From positions 41,252,811-41,316,810 of the forward strand of contig JAPWDM010000002.1 of the NCBI GenBank assembly GCA_035578155.1: a stretch of 64,000 nucleotides of DNA, read 5' to 3'. Shown here piece after piece: positions 11,853 through 23,303 of this stretch; the stretch's first letter is position 1; the number at the start of each line of letters is the position of its first letter. The notes beneath the pieces are model-generated. The model ran no database searches, had not been told where the DNA came from, and saw only the letters and a list, made by a program, of their open reading frames with translations. Source of the DNA: Brachynemurus nebulosus (taxonomy: Eukaryota > Arthropoda > Insecta > Neuroptera > Myrmeleontidae). A program made the translations under genes and the position numbers.

Positions 11853-12987
11853 TATTAGTATACTGATATGCTGAGCTATTTTATTGGGGAAAAATTTGTA
11901 AATAAATCTGAAAAACGATCAAAACTATATTCAAAGTACACGATGAGAAAATAAGATGCAGACTAAATCATCAAAAGTACATATAAAAGTAGGTACCTAT
12001 ATAGTATTATTTATAATACTATATCAGTGGTTAAAGTATGCGGAGTCTATATTATTTTTTTTTACTGTTTTTTTGACTACGGATAAAATAATTATATACG
12101 AGTATACATATTATCCACCAACATCAAGAAGAAAGTTGAAAATTTTAAAAATTATGATTGGCTGTTAGTAATAAAGGACAACGAATATGGCAAATCAGAT
12201 AAATTCATCTTTGTCTAGCTGACCTAATTTCCAAAGTAGGATTTACATACAAAAAAAAAAATTGCAGAAATGATACATTCAAAAACTGATGTTTAAAGTT
12301 TTTAAAACAAATTGTTGGAGAATAATAAGAGATAATTAATAAAATAAATTTGTACACATACAAACATACAATTTGTACAATACATTTGACACTTATGTGG
12401 CATAAATTAAAATTTTTAAATTAAAATTTAACCATAAATTTGAAAATAAACACAAAACAAGAACAAAAATTGATTTATTAGAATTAAATATACATTTTTT
12501 TCTGTATTTGGTTAAATATTTACATTTGAATTAAAAAATGTAGCTTAAAGGTAAGTAGAATTATGACAGAATAAATAGCACATTTAAATCGAAATATATT
12601 TTAATATAAACTGAAAAATCAAAATACAAAATCGTAGCAAACCGTTATCGTAGTGACTGTAATTTTAGAGCAGTTAAGAACAATGTAATGCCTGACAACA
12701 CATACCCCATTTTATTTTTGCTAATCGATCACATTATCATATCGAGAACCACAATATAAAGAAAAAAAAAACATCCAATATCCATTCATACCAACAACTC
12801 AATTTTATTATTAGGTTTTATAACTTATATAAATTATCTGCATATTACAATTATCTCACCTATACTGAAATTTGATATGTTTCGTGTTCGAGTTTACGCA
12901 TTCAGTTTTATGAAAAAAAATATAGGGAGGTACAAAATTATGATTTCGTTATTGTGTAACGCAGGTAAGGTTTTTAAAAAAAATACA
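11853..12987. other. AT-rich sequence without recognised features
   Basis: Very AT-rich, with a block of low complexity around 12,410-12,540. No gene or repeat boundary is supported. Confidence 0.5.
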
Positions 12988-13130
12988 TAATAGTATATTG
13001 TGCAATAAGTACGGGAAATTGTTGAAATGCTATTACAGCCACTGTCATGACGCGACTTGAACTTGGGACTATGGCAAAAATTTGTTTTGAGGTCCCTAGA
13101 AACCGAAAATAATATTCACTAATATATATA
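12988..13130 (+). repeat. Two repeat fragments joined end to end
   Basis: Bases 12,988-13,020 match the start of the repeat at 9,862. From about 13,028 the sequence switches to the family seen at 52,380 and 53,295, with GCTATTACAGC, TGTCATGACGCGACTTGA, GGGACTATGGCA and GGTCCCTAGAAACCGAAAAT. This copy stops at a very short TA tract where the other two carry more than 100 bp of (TA)n. Confidence 0.75.
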
Positions 13131-13887
13131 TCTTATCCTTTTGAAGGGTGAGGCAACTGTTAATTCCGAAAAAATTCCTGCGGTTTTAGTGTCTACAGGG
13201 TGCTATGAGTCACCCCACAAGAGGACGAGAGTTATTTTTTTTACACCCTGTATATTCTTCTTGTTGCTCTATGTAAGCAAGAGCAGCGGTAAGTGATATT
13301 AAGAGCTTTATTTTTATTTTCGGATGATTAGATCGGCTAACCCTGAGAATCGGTTAACCAGGGCTTGGATAATGCGGAGTCTACTGTATAGTTGTACCAA
13401 TTATTAATATAAGTAAGATAATTAGCAATTAACATATATTTATATATACTATGTGAGTGGAGAACACGAAAACTGACGGCTAGGAGTTTTGGAAGGCCTA
13501 CTGATATTTACCTGGAATTGTAAAGAAAAATAAATTGTCTGAAATACGAAGATTGCATTTTTCTGAACTTGATTTTACAAATTGGGTAGACAAAACTAAA
13601 TCGCGTGAGTAAAAACCAATATAGGGCTGTTTTTCTTTCACCAAACTAATTTTTGATACAATTTGTGTTCGAATACGAAAATTTATTGGTTTACGTATAT
13701 TTGTCTGAACGCCTGTCCTCTCATATGTGTAAACATAATTTCGATTTTCTGTTTTACACAATTTACAGTTTTTAAATATCTTATGATGGGAGCGCCGATT
13801 ACTTAGTACATATAGCCATATTATGTTTATACATAAAAATTATAGCATTTTGAAGTAGAACAACTGAATCTTGTAGTAGTAAATAGT
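13131..13887. other. AT-rich sequence without recognised features
   Basis: No gene recognised. The 87-residue minus-strand frame at 13,498-13,761 has no motif or neighbour supporting it. Confidence 0.45.
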
Positions 13888-15124
13888 GTTCCTGTATTCA
13901 AATAGCGTATTTGGAAAATATACCCGTATTCAGAGCTCAATGTATCTGAACTCGGGTATACATTCAATGTTTAATAAGCATAGTTCGATACTTGAAAATA
14001 TACCCATTAAAAGCGCTGAGCTCGGGTATATTTTCAAACTCAATATTTAATAAGAATAGTATGAAAAACATACCCACTTTCAATTTATTGGTAAACAAAT
14101 GGTTCAGTCAAGTAGTTAAGGAAAAACAGCACTGTGACCCCGCAAAAAATTGACAATTTTAGCGAATTTTTTTTTGCAAATGTGAGTGAATACCTTTATG
14201 AGGATCGAATTAAAAAGACTTTAATGAGTATCCATTTGTTCATATAAAATTTTATAGAATAATATTAAATATTTGCAAACTTAATTAATGCGAATGCACC
14301 TAAAAAAATTGCAAATTATACCAACGATATTGCAATGACGAATCATTTCAAATTAAAAGAATAAAAAAAATTATTAAAGTACATAATTGCAGCTATCATT
14401 ATGCTAATTTTTTTTTTTACATTTTTCTTCATAAAATAGCAACGGGTTCAAAAATTTTTCGTTTTGTTTTGTTTTCGTTGAATTTCGGTCTAAAATTTTC
14501 ACAGTATATTCTCATGTTGTACTTTCGAATTAAACAAAAAAAAAATTTCGATTTTTTCAATCCAAGTTACCAGACTACTACCTTAATTGCACCAAATGTT
14601 TTTCAGCGGATTCAAATTCAAATAACATTGTCCATATTCTTACGCTTTTGTAAAAAACCCTTCTAAATCTGTTTTATTAATCATTATTCAATTTTAAACA
14701 AATTTTGCACGTTTAACTCACACGCTAATAATTAAGAATTAAGATAAGAAGAAGCTAAAAATTATTTCAAAAAATTGTAACGGTTTTTTTATTTGCAACA
14801 AAGTAAGTCTTGTTTTAAATCATGTGTGCATATTTTTTTTAAATGAAGATCAAGCATAAATTACAGTTGAAATAAGTTTGAAAATATACCTCGTTAGTAA
14901 CTGTATAAGATTACATTAATTTATTGTGGGGTATATATTCAAATTCTCATAGCAGTATTCTTGTACTTGAAAATATACCTGATATTGGCTCTGAAATGAG
15001 GTATATTTTAAAGAGTCATTTTGTTAGTTTCTGTTTTGTAAATTATACCCGATTCTAGATCGGTCAGTGACGTCACAAGCTCTGACTTCGGGTATATTTT
15101 CAAAATACGCATTCAAATACCGTT
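13888..15124. mobile_element. 1.2-kb TIR element with GAAAATATACCC subterminal repeats
   Basis: The tips GTTCCTGTATTCAAATAGCG and (reversed right end) GAACGGTATTTGAATGCG are inverted relatives. Just inside each end is a cluster of the word GAAAATATACC(C) in both orientations, mostly as pairs facing GGGTATATTTTC. Positions include about 13,915, 13,995-14,035, 14,880, 14,970 and 15,090. The central 0.75 kb is unrelated AT-rich sequence. Subterminal clusters of one short word next to TIRs resemble transposase-binding arrays of hAT-like or P-like elements; the superfamily is not clear. There is no coding capacity. Confidence 0.75.
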
Positions 15125-16242
15125 CAATATAAATATTGAAATGATACTATTTGACAAGCAAAATGAATTTACAGATATATAACATATATACACTCGCTTA
15201 TATACATATATACAAACACTATGTGAAAATAGAAAGAAAAGGATACACAAAGAGATGAAAATCGGTTTCAATTCACATTTTAAATATATTGAAATTTTGC
15301 TTTCGAGTCTAACAAGGTAGTGGGAGTATTGTACAGGTGTACCTCAACTTACAGACATTGCACGTTTACACTAACAAATCATTAATCAGTATTTAAAGTA
15401 CTACAGAGTTCGTTAGATCTTGAGTAAGTAAGTGTCTATAAGTTGTGGTATGTCCATAATCAGAACCCCTCCAAATTCCACTTGCATTTCACGTTTCAGA
15501 GTTTCTAGAATAATCTGGATTTGTTGCTAGATGATCTTTTGTAAATTTTGTCATCAAGGTTATATAGTAGTTGAAGGATAAGCCGCATATATTCTCACAA
15601 GGATTCAATTGCGATAGGAGGAATTGTTGCCATTGTGCGTTTGCAAACGTAGAATCCATTAAACATTGAATACGTCAAATTAGTGCTATATATTTGTTTA
15701 TACATTTCACTGATACGAGTACGAGGAAGTTATGTGCTTCACTCCTTGGCAGTGTACTTTTATTTGGATGTTTTTTTGTGTTTTTCAATTCCAGGTAGTG
15801 TCTACTTTTCATTTTGACAATACTTTTATTTATTTAATGGCTATGTTCGCTGGCTGACTATCACTGATTATAGATACCTTTATACGAAGTATACTTGAGG
15901 TATTGGTGTGTAGGTACTTTACACTTAACACAGTCAATATTAATATAGTACAGTAGAACCTCACCAATTGCTTGATTGTGTGTTTATTTAATACACTACC
16001 TACTAATATCACCTGCAAAAATTAGAGATATGGAATAGTGAGAAAGCTTTCGTACTTTTTTAATGGTGCTATGGAATAGTATAATAGCTATTCATAAATC
16101 CTTTACTCAAAAAGTGTCTGTAGCTATGTTTTTCTGAGACGCCTCTACTAAGGGTACAAGGGAGTACGGGCCTCCGGGTGCGAAATCTAGGGGGTGGCCG
16201 GTCGCCGAAATTAAATCCGCTAAATCTATAAAATACCACTGG
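15125..16242. other. AT-rich sequence, possible repeat fragments
   Basis: A TACAGGTGTACCTCAACTTA word at about 15,334 resembles a pogo-like transposon tip, but no partner end was found. Bases 16,135-16,215 are GC-rich (CCTCCGGGTGCGAAATCTAG region) and may be an older relative of the neighbouring hAT-like element. Confidence 0.35.
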
Positions 16243-16530
16243 CAGGGCCGAATTTACCCTAAGTCCCGCCCCTGACAAAAATTTAAAAAAAACTTATTGA
16301 CTTTCCCACTTTTTTACCTTTCTCTATCAAAAAATCTGACGAGCAAAAAAAAAAAAAAAAAAAAAAACAAAAAAAAACAAAAAAAACACCCATTTCTTAT
16401 TTTCCTATTCAAAAATGAGTAATGACCAAAAAAAAAACTAATTATCACATGTGTTTCAAATTTTGCCGCCACTAAAAATTTGCCGCCCGGGGCCAGTTCC
16501 GCGCGTGCCCCTAGTGTAGATACGGCACTG
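16243..16530. mobile_element. 288-bp hAT-like MITE with exact 8-bp target duplication
   Basis: The element begins CAGGGCCGAATTTACCC and ends GTAGATACGGCACTG, giving tips CAGGGCCG and CAGTGCCG. It is flanked on both sides by ACCACTGG (16,235-16,242 and 16,531-16,538), an exact 8-bp duplication as produced by hAT transposases. The body has an A-rich central tract and GC-rich ends (TTGCCGCCCGGGGCCAG near the right). Two minus-strand frames across it (about 70 residues each) show no protein motif and are dismissed. Confidence 0.92.
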
Positions 16531-16538
16531 ACCACTGG

Positions 16539-17395
16539 ATATCAGGTATAGTAAGTATTATCACACTAGTATTCTTATTACCTGATTGTTTTAAATAAAA
16601 CTAATAAATACTCACTGTATTTAAAATTCAGTAATTATTTTTATGCTATAACAATTAGGGTTATTTAGCTACCGGGTCAGCTGGCTGCAAAGATGTAGGT
16701 ATCTGTAACAATTTTTGACTTCATCAAAGAAGCGGGTCGTTTTGCGCATAACTTAGAAATAAATAAGGTTATTATACAATTTTCCACTTGGAATCAGGCC
16801 CGACGAGAGGGTGGGGTAGTCGAGGTTGCAGCTCCAGGACTAGGGTTGGTAGAGGGGGCCCGTGGCGGTCGATAGGGGCCCGGGAAAAAGTAATACTAGC
16901 TTTCTTTTCCTCATTACTTATTTTTTAGGGAGAAATTTTTAAAAAATGTGCTTTGTTGCTAAGTCCTACTATTTCTCTTTATGGTCCTGCTTGGAGTCAG
17001 TGCATGGGCTAATCGGATATTCCATCCTCCAACCTCAACCGTAAAAAGTAGAAGAAGAAGTGCAATTTTAGACCTTTTTTATAGACAGAGAGTTCCGGGG
17101 TAGACAATTTTAACTTCATATTCAATATTTTCAGAATTTCAGTAGTGTTTAAGTAAAATTTGGTAAAGATGAGTCTAGCTGTTTGGTTTGGGTTCTTGCT
17201 GGGGACTCAGGATCCTAGAAAACAATTTTAATAAAATGTTCAGTTTTTCCAGAATCTTAATAGTATTTGAGTACCTAAAATTCGTTTAATACCCGTTTGT
17301 AAAACAATTGCGACCTTTAAGAATTTTGCAATTCTATCTTTTTTGGTTACGATAACTAAAAAAATTTATTCGATACCGTATTTAACTAAAGAATG
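16539..17395. other. Mixed sequence with a GC-rich patch
   Basis: The patch at about 16,796-16,885 (GGCCCGACGAGAGGGTGG, then AGGGGGCCCGTGG) is far richer in GC than its surroundings and looks like a fragment of a repeat with hAT-like GC-rich ends. No partner end was identified. No gene was found. Confidence 0.4.
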
Positions 17396-18010
17396 GGTAA
17401 CTTCAAAAATGTAAACTTTACCGCATCGATGCAGCATCATGACTTTACTGATGCGTCTAATACTACATGATGCGCTGCTGATGCTCTTTTGAAATTTGAT
17501 GCACATTAGATGTTTTTGAACGGGATATTGGCATCATTTAGCCTCTGATTTGGCTATAGATAAGACAGATAACGTAGCATGATAGACTATAGATAATATA
17601 GCAATACAGTCCTTGTATAGGTATATTATCTTTGAATTTCAACTTGAACTTACTTGAAATTGAAAATATTCAAATTATTTGAATAAAAAATATTACATAT
17701 TTTGAGTGCAAAATGTATTCAAATAGTTTAAACAATTTTAATAAAAGGTAAATACATTCATCTTATTCAACAATTAGTTTATCGGAATTATTCCTGTTGG
17801 TGTTAATACCTACATAATATGGCAAGTAGTTATAATTCTACATTATACACGTTACAGCATCTTGGACACGCATCACCAAATTTCTTGATGCATTGTTTTG
17901 ACGCATCAAATGCAAAAATGAACTTTTGATTTTTCGTTGTGATGCGTCTGATGCATTTTTGAACTTTTGACTCTGCCTCATGCAAGCAGTGATGCATTTT
18001 TGAAGTTAGC
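17396..18010. mobile_element. TIR element with GATGC subterminal repeats
   Basis: The left end is GGTAACTTCAAAAATGTAAA. The right end reversed is GGCTAACTTCAAAAATGCAT. Inside both ends the words GATGC, GCATC and TGATGCGTC recur many times (17,424-17,510 and 17,850-17,995), with an AT-rich centre lacking them. The symmetric short-word arrays suggest a non-autonomous DNA transposon with clustered binding sites. No clear target duplication was found. Confidence 0.75.
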
Positions 18011-19045
18011 CTATATTAGTAGTTTTTCGGTTGTGATAATTAAAATTTTTTCAGTGTAAATATGCGCAGGATAGTATTGATAGAAGTTAAATACAGATTT
18101 GATCGTGACACTAAAAAATATAAGTAATTATGTTTACTGTTATGTTGAAAATTTTTAAGAGCAAAACAGTGGAAATTTTGTTATTATATAATATGTATGT
18201 ATATCAATAAAAACCGTTTATACATATCTATTACACTTCGTTTATACAGTGACTCTATATCTATACTTACGACAAATAACCTTAAAGGCATTTCATATCT
18301 TGCTGGCATGGCGGCTCTGAACGCCCCATCTTACTCTATCACTAACCTGAATAATATCACTCATTCCTATCACAATTTTCCAATGTTATCCTAATAGACT
18401 CGTTAGATTTTCACTTAAAATCCTTATTCGTTGATACGTAGGTAGGTACATGTATATGTGTGGTAGTGCAGTGTATATTATCGTATAATGTGACGGCAAC
18501 GTTTAAACGAATGCGTTTTATACGTTTACTTAAATTTCATAAAAAATGTAACGTTTCCAAAATAAATTTCTTTTTAAAAAATTAATGGTAATTTCAGTTT
18601 TATCTTTTCGAATGTGACTGCAGCTTTATTAAAATCAGATTTACAAATTCTATTTTTCTTTTAAAATTTTTTCGCAGTGGATAGAACTAAGCATGCATAG
18701 TGTATATTTTAAAGTAAGTTATTTATAATGTTTTTTGGTAGTTTATCAAAAACTGATTTGAATCCTAAAATCCTTTAGTAACATTAAAATATATTTTAAT
18801 ACAGCGATTTACTGACATTCACATTTTCAAAAATTGGTATTTATATTATTCAAACGATAAAGTGTATATGATTTTTTTTCTCGAAATACTTAGGATTTAG
18901 AAAAGCTATTCATATTTTCAGAATAACTTACTTACATAATTTAATAATATTTAATGCAATATTAGATCTAACAACTTGAAAGAATATTAAATTTGAAATA
19001 AAGCAACTCAATTAATTTGTCTTGGATCAAAATTCCAGTCTTCCA
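18011..19045. other. AT-rich sequence without recognised features
   Basis: Nothing supported apart from poly-A and poly-T runs. Confidence 0.5.
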
Positions 19046-19695
19046 GTTTTTCTTACAAAAATTACCATGCTGCCTTATAATATTTCAAATGCTATCTGCT
19101 AATAGTAGAAAGAAAGAAAGAAAGAGAAGGTATCAACGCTGTCACGTAGCAAGGCAGGCTGCAGAAGGTATCAACACAATCATACATGAAGGTCACATAG
19201 CCAGGCTGGTATGGCAAGTAACATAGCCAGGCTGGTCACTGCTGGTGTGGTGTGGTGTGCAAACAGTATTCATTAGAATCTCTTACAGGACGGTCATCGT
19301 TTAATTCATCACTTTGTTACTTTACTATATTCAGAATTAGAATATATTGTTGCCAATCATTTTGTATGCATCATAAAGAATCAAAGGTCGGAAAAGATCG
19401 ATTGTTCCTCAGTGCGTACAGCCGAAGCAACATAAGGTTGCGGGTCAGATGCGCAAATGAATGAGTGCGACAACAAGAATTAAACTATAACATATATGCA
19501 TAAGAGTGGGATAGAAGTTGTGTTAGCACATTAAATTTTACCATGCTAGCACAACAATTTTTATGAAGCCATGACTAATACTTTTTACGTTTCAGTTTAA
19601 TAATATTTACATGATCGTTTTACTTTGGTCGTCGATCGCGCACGCATTATAAGAGAGCATGGTAATTTTTCTGAAATATGATTTTTCTCTCCGTG
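19046..19695 (+). mobile_element. Left-truncated copy of the CACGGAGAG-tipped element
   Basis: This matches 23,525-24,110 in the same orientation over nearly its whole length, including AGTAGAAAGAAAGAAAG, AGGCAGGCTGCAGAAGG, repeated CATAGCCAGGCTGGT, GGTCGTCGATCGCGCACGC and the right tip TTTTTCTCTCCGTG. The left tip and the first 0.2 kb present in the other copy are missing. This copy carries about 80 extra bases around 19,440-19,520 that the other lacks. The two frames of about 70 residues inside are not conserved and are not called as genes. Confidence 0.85.
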
Positions 19696-19871
19696 CATAT
19701 TACAAAATGTGAGAATAATTTCTCTTTATCACTTTTCACTCATAAACGAACAATCTATTTTAGTAAAAAGTGGGAAAGAAAATTATTTTCATATTTGGTA
19801 AAACTTTTAATTTTTGCGAATTTAAGGCGGCATTTTAGACTAAATATCGGTGATTTTGAACTGAGGAGCAG

Positions 19872-19975
19872 TTAGTCGATTAATCGACTAAAGTTACTAT
19901 TCAAATAAAATTGGTGATTAGTCGAAGATATCGAACATAGAAGAGTCGGACTAATCGACTAAATTTTTAGTCGAA
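19872..19975. repeat. TAGTCGATTAATCGACTA palindrome cluster
   Basis: Repeated copies of TAGTCGATTAATCGACTA-like words occur in about 100 bp, starting with a perfect palindrome at about 19,873-19,890 and ending near GACTAATCGACTAAATT at about 19,950-19,966. This looks like the end of a low-copy repeat with palindromic motifs. Function unknown. Confidence 0.6.
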
Positions 19976-20205
19976 TTCATGGATAGGTAAATTATGTAAT
20001 TTTTTCAAAAACAAGGTTTTGTTTTGAATTTAATTATTGACTTTTAATATTTTTTTTTTAAGATGTAAAAGAAAAGATGACTTACAATGTTTTAAGCACA
20101 TAAAAGTGAAAAAGTATACAAATAGATAATTTGCTAGTTTTATTTTTTAAGACCAGTAAATATTTAATATAGAAAAAATTATTAAATTATTCATCAAATT
20201 CATAG

Positions 20206-20296
20206 CTCAAAGTTAAATAATTCTAAATGAGTTAAATAATTAATAATAATAATAATAATATTAATAATAAACTCAAAGTTAAATAATTCTAAATTC
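20206..20296 (+). repeat. (AAT)n tract between two copies of a 22-bp word
   Basis: CTCAAAGTTAAATAATTCTA occurs at about 20,206 and again at about 20,272, enclosing an AATAATAAT run. It is a local duplication around a trinucleotide microsatellite. Confidence 0.75.
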
Positions 20297-20609
20297 TAGT
20301 GAGCTATTCTTTCACCTGTTAATAAAATTAATGTAAATTTCGATATTTTTTTGATTGTTCAAGTATCTCATATAATATTTTATTTTAAAAATATACAAAT
20401 TCCCATTAGAGGAACCATTATTTCGTTTTTTTTCTCCTTTTGATTCGTTTTTGTAGTTTTAAATCTATTTTAACAATCTGTTTGTTGATATGTGAATCCC
20501 CTACAACGTAATTATATACATATGTGTCCTACATATGTATATGCATTGTATGCGTGTTTAAAAAAATTCTGTAATATAACGTCATAATATCTTTTGATAT
20601 TGATTTTGA

Positions 20610-21690
20610 CTAGAGCTACCATCTATCCGAGTTTTCCCGGTCTGTTCACTTTTTAACTGGATGTCCGGAGAGAATATAATTCGGGCTTCAAAATTATTAA
20701 AAGTAATTTATAAATACAAAATTTTTGTAATGACACACTTCTATGTTATCTAAATAATTTGTTGGAAAACTGTAATTAGAAAATTAATCAATATTGTCAC
20801 CCACGATTCCTATATGGTCCAGAATTATGTACCGTAATTGGTAGAGCTCGTTCAAAAATAATGGTACCTTTTCATGTACACTTTTTTTCAAAACTCAATA
20901 ATAAGGGAGATACAACTCTGTAAAGGGGTGAAACGGAAACCATTATTTCTTAAATATTTTTCAAACGCTTTTGAATAACGGATTGATATTTTAGGGGTAC
21001 TTATTTTGCGTTAGAAGGATTAAATTTATGTCAACACTTATTCCACCACTCATGACTAAGGGGTGGTTTTGGGTGGTAAGTGTGAGTAATCACGTCTTTT
21101 CTTTTTTAATTTGCAATAATTTAAACAAATTCCCTGATAATATAATTCCTCAGACAATTTCACGCAAAAAGGTATACTTGTTACATTTCGATAAATATTA
21201 CCGTTTTCGAGTAATTTAAAGTAGAAGTATTTATTTCCAAATTATCCACTAATCATAAGTGATCGAATAATTGATACCATAAATTTAATTATCTTAATGT
21301 TTATACGCGCCCCTAGAATATGAATCCAGTAATCAAAAGCGCCTAAAAATTTTTTAAAAAAGAAATCAGTTTCGTTCCATCCCTCTACATTTTAGCCCTC
21401 TGATTTATCTCCCTTATTATTGAGTTTTGGAAAAAAGTGTAGATGAAAAGGTACCATTTTTGAACATACTATCAGATCCAGCAATTACGGTACGTAATTC
21501 TGGACCACTCTGTATATCAGAGCCGTCAAGATAACGACCCGCTTCTCCATTTCATATTTATATAGGAAAATATATTATTTACCACCAGAAAAATTTGCAT
21601 TTTAAACAATGTTCGGGTTTTGTGCATTAAAATTCCGGGTTCTTGGATCCATTGTCCGGGTTGAATGGTATTAATGATGGCAGTCCTAAT
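20610..21690. mobile_element. Outer TIR element (GACTAGAGCTACCATC tips), interrupted
   Basis: The left end reads GACTAGAGCTACCATCTAT followed by CCGGTCTG and TGTCCGGAGA. The right end reversed reads GATTAGGACTGCCATCATT followed by CCCGGACAATGG and AACCCGGAATTTT. The tips and the CCGG-rich subterminal words correspond in opposite orientation. Between them lies a second inverted-repeat element (20,814-21,516), so this older element seems to have been a target. The relation between tips is weak, so the call is moderate. Confidence 0.5.
20814..21516. mobile_element. 0.7-kb foldback element (TGGTCCAGAATTA tips)
   Basis: The left arm runs TGGTCCAGAATTATGTACCG, then GTTCAAAAATAATGGTACC, then TTTTCATGTACACTTTTTTT, then CAAAACTCAATAATAAGGGA. 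The right arm repeats this in reverse down to ACTCTGTATA. Arms are roughly 120 bp with small gaps. A 63-residue frame in the loop has no recognisable motif. It is a MITE-like non-autonomous element inside an older repeat. Confidence 0.85.
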
Positions 21691-21739
21691 CTTGATAATA
21701 GTTTGAATTAATTCTTGTGGTGAAGACGAATTTTTAAGG

Positions 21740-21995
21740 GGCTACATATAATTAGAGCGGGCGAAAGACGTCATTTTGCATTTTTTTTTTAACAGTATAA
21801 TAAATATTTATTTGAAAACTGTTAACAACATCGATTAGTACATGTTTTGGGATAACTAAATGTAACATTTTTTCATAGAAAAATATTTGAAAATAACGGA
21901 ACTACAACTCTATTCCAAGAGCGCCTTTTTGGGGCATCATTTATAGTAGGCCTGATAACTCGAGAACGGTTCATTCGAACTCAGAATTTCGAATT
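21740..21995 (+). repeat. Dispersed repeat, copy 1 (copy 2 at 25,755)
   Basis: Shares with 25,755-25,965 the ordered words GCGGGCGAAA, TTTGTTAACAA-like, ATCGATTAGTA, a TATTC-AAGAGCGCC / TATTCTAGGAGCACC block, GACATCATTT-like, CGAGAACGGTTCAT and TCAGAATTTC. The copies are diverged but clearly collinear. There is no open frame common to both. Confidence 0.7.
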
Positions 21996-23303
21996 CAGAG
22001 GGACGAAAATCAATGTACTACTTATATTATATTATACCGAGCGGCAACTGCATGACTCAGCGGCAGGAGCAACTGCACTATAGATAGCTATAACATCGGA
22101 TCTAATGCTCCGATTGTTATGAAATTTGGTGAGAGTATTCTGGAGATAATATGCAATAAAGTAGTACATAACCCCTTAATGCAGTATGTACGAGGAAAAT
22201 TAGAACAATGAAATTACTTATAGGGTCACCAACTTGTTATCAAAAATGTTAGAACATTCGAATGCAGAATTTAAACAACTGAACTATATACACATACGAG
22301 ATGTATATGTAGAAAATTCTGGTTATTTCTTTTTTTCGTGCTCGTTACTTCTTAGAAAATTCTGAATTGAACGGGAATATATAACAATGCAAATAAGTCT
22401 TTTTTTAGTTAGATGTATATAAGTGCGGCGTGGAACAGTAGGGACAGAGGGGGTGACGAAGCCTTTATTTTCGTTTCCTCTGTACACTTTGTACTTATAT
22501 TTGTTATCAGTCTCGCAAAATTTAAGCATTATCATTTCTCTGTTCTTCCTTCATCTTCTTGCTTCTTACCTCAGTCTCTGGTCTTTTTTAGACAAAAATG
22601 TATATGTACACCCGTCGAAACGAAAAATGTGTACACATAATATGAGAAAGTGTACTGTATAGGGGGACACGTATGAATTTATATAGATATGTGAACGCGA
22701 TATATATAGGTGATTTTTTTAGGATGTGTAGTAACAAAAATATACTTTTTGGTTCCTAAATATATTTGAAAGATTTTTCGGAATTTTATTCGGACAGAAA
22801 ATGTTATTGTAAGGTTCACTTTATTCTGGTAAAAAGGTAAGTGTTAATTGAACCAAAAAACAATTAAAATTTCCTGCGCTGACCGTTTACGGATTCTTAA
22901 AATTAATTTTGAAATTATTTCATACACGTACAGCAAAATGGAATGATATTGTGTCAATAGTAGCACAAGAAAGTTAGTGTCCAATAACTTGATAACTAAA
23001 AGTCACTATGTGATTTTTAATTAACATATATAGGTATATATAGATTTGGTCATGCATACTAAAGAAATCGAGTGTTGTCTCAGTTTAGCTGAACGTTAAG
23101 TTAGCACATGACTATAAGAACTAAGTAACATATTATATTTAAATACGAACAAATATTTGCAATAGGTACGTATAGTAATGTTTCACAAGCACTCGATAAT
23201 ATTTGAAATTCCAATAACTTGATAAATATGCTCTGACACTACTGAAAACTTCAACTTTTACATAATTTGGGCCTAATTTCACAAAAATTCTTTTCTTACA
23301 TTA
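21996..23303. other. AT-rich sequence, nothing firm
   Basis: A segment near 22,105-22,140 (GATTGTTATGAAATTTGGTG) resembles the word following the (TA)n tracts at 52.6 and 53.6 kb. The overlapping small frames at 22,323-22,662 on both strands have no recognised motif. Confidence 0.4.
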
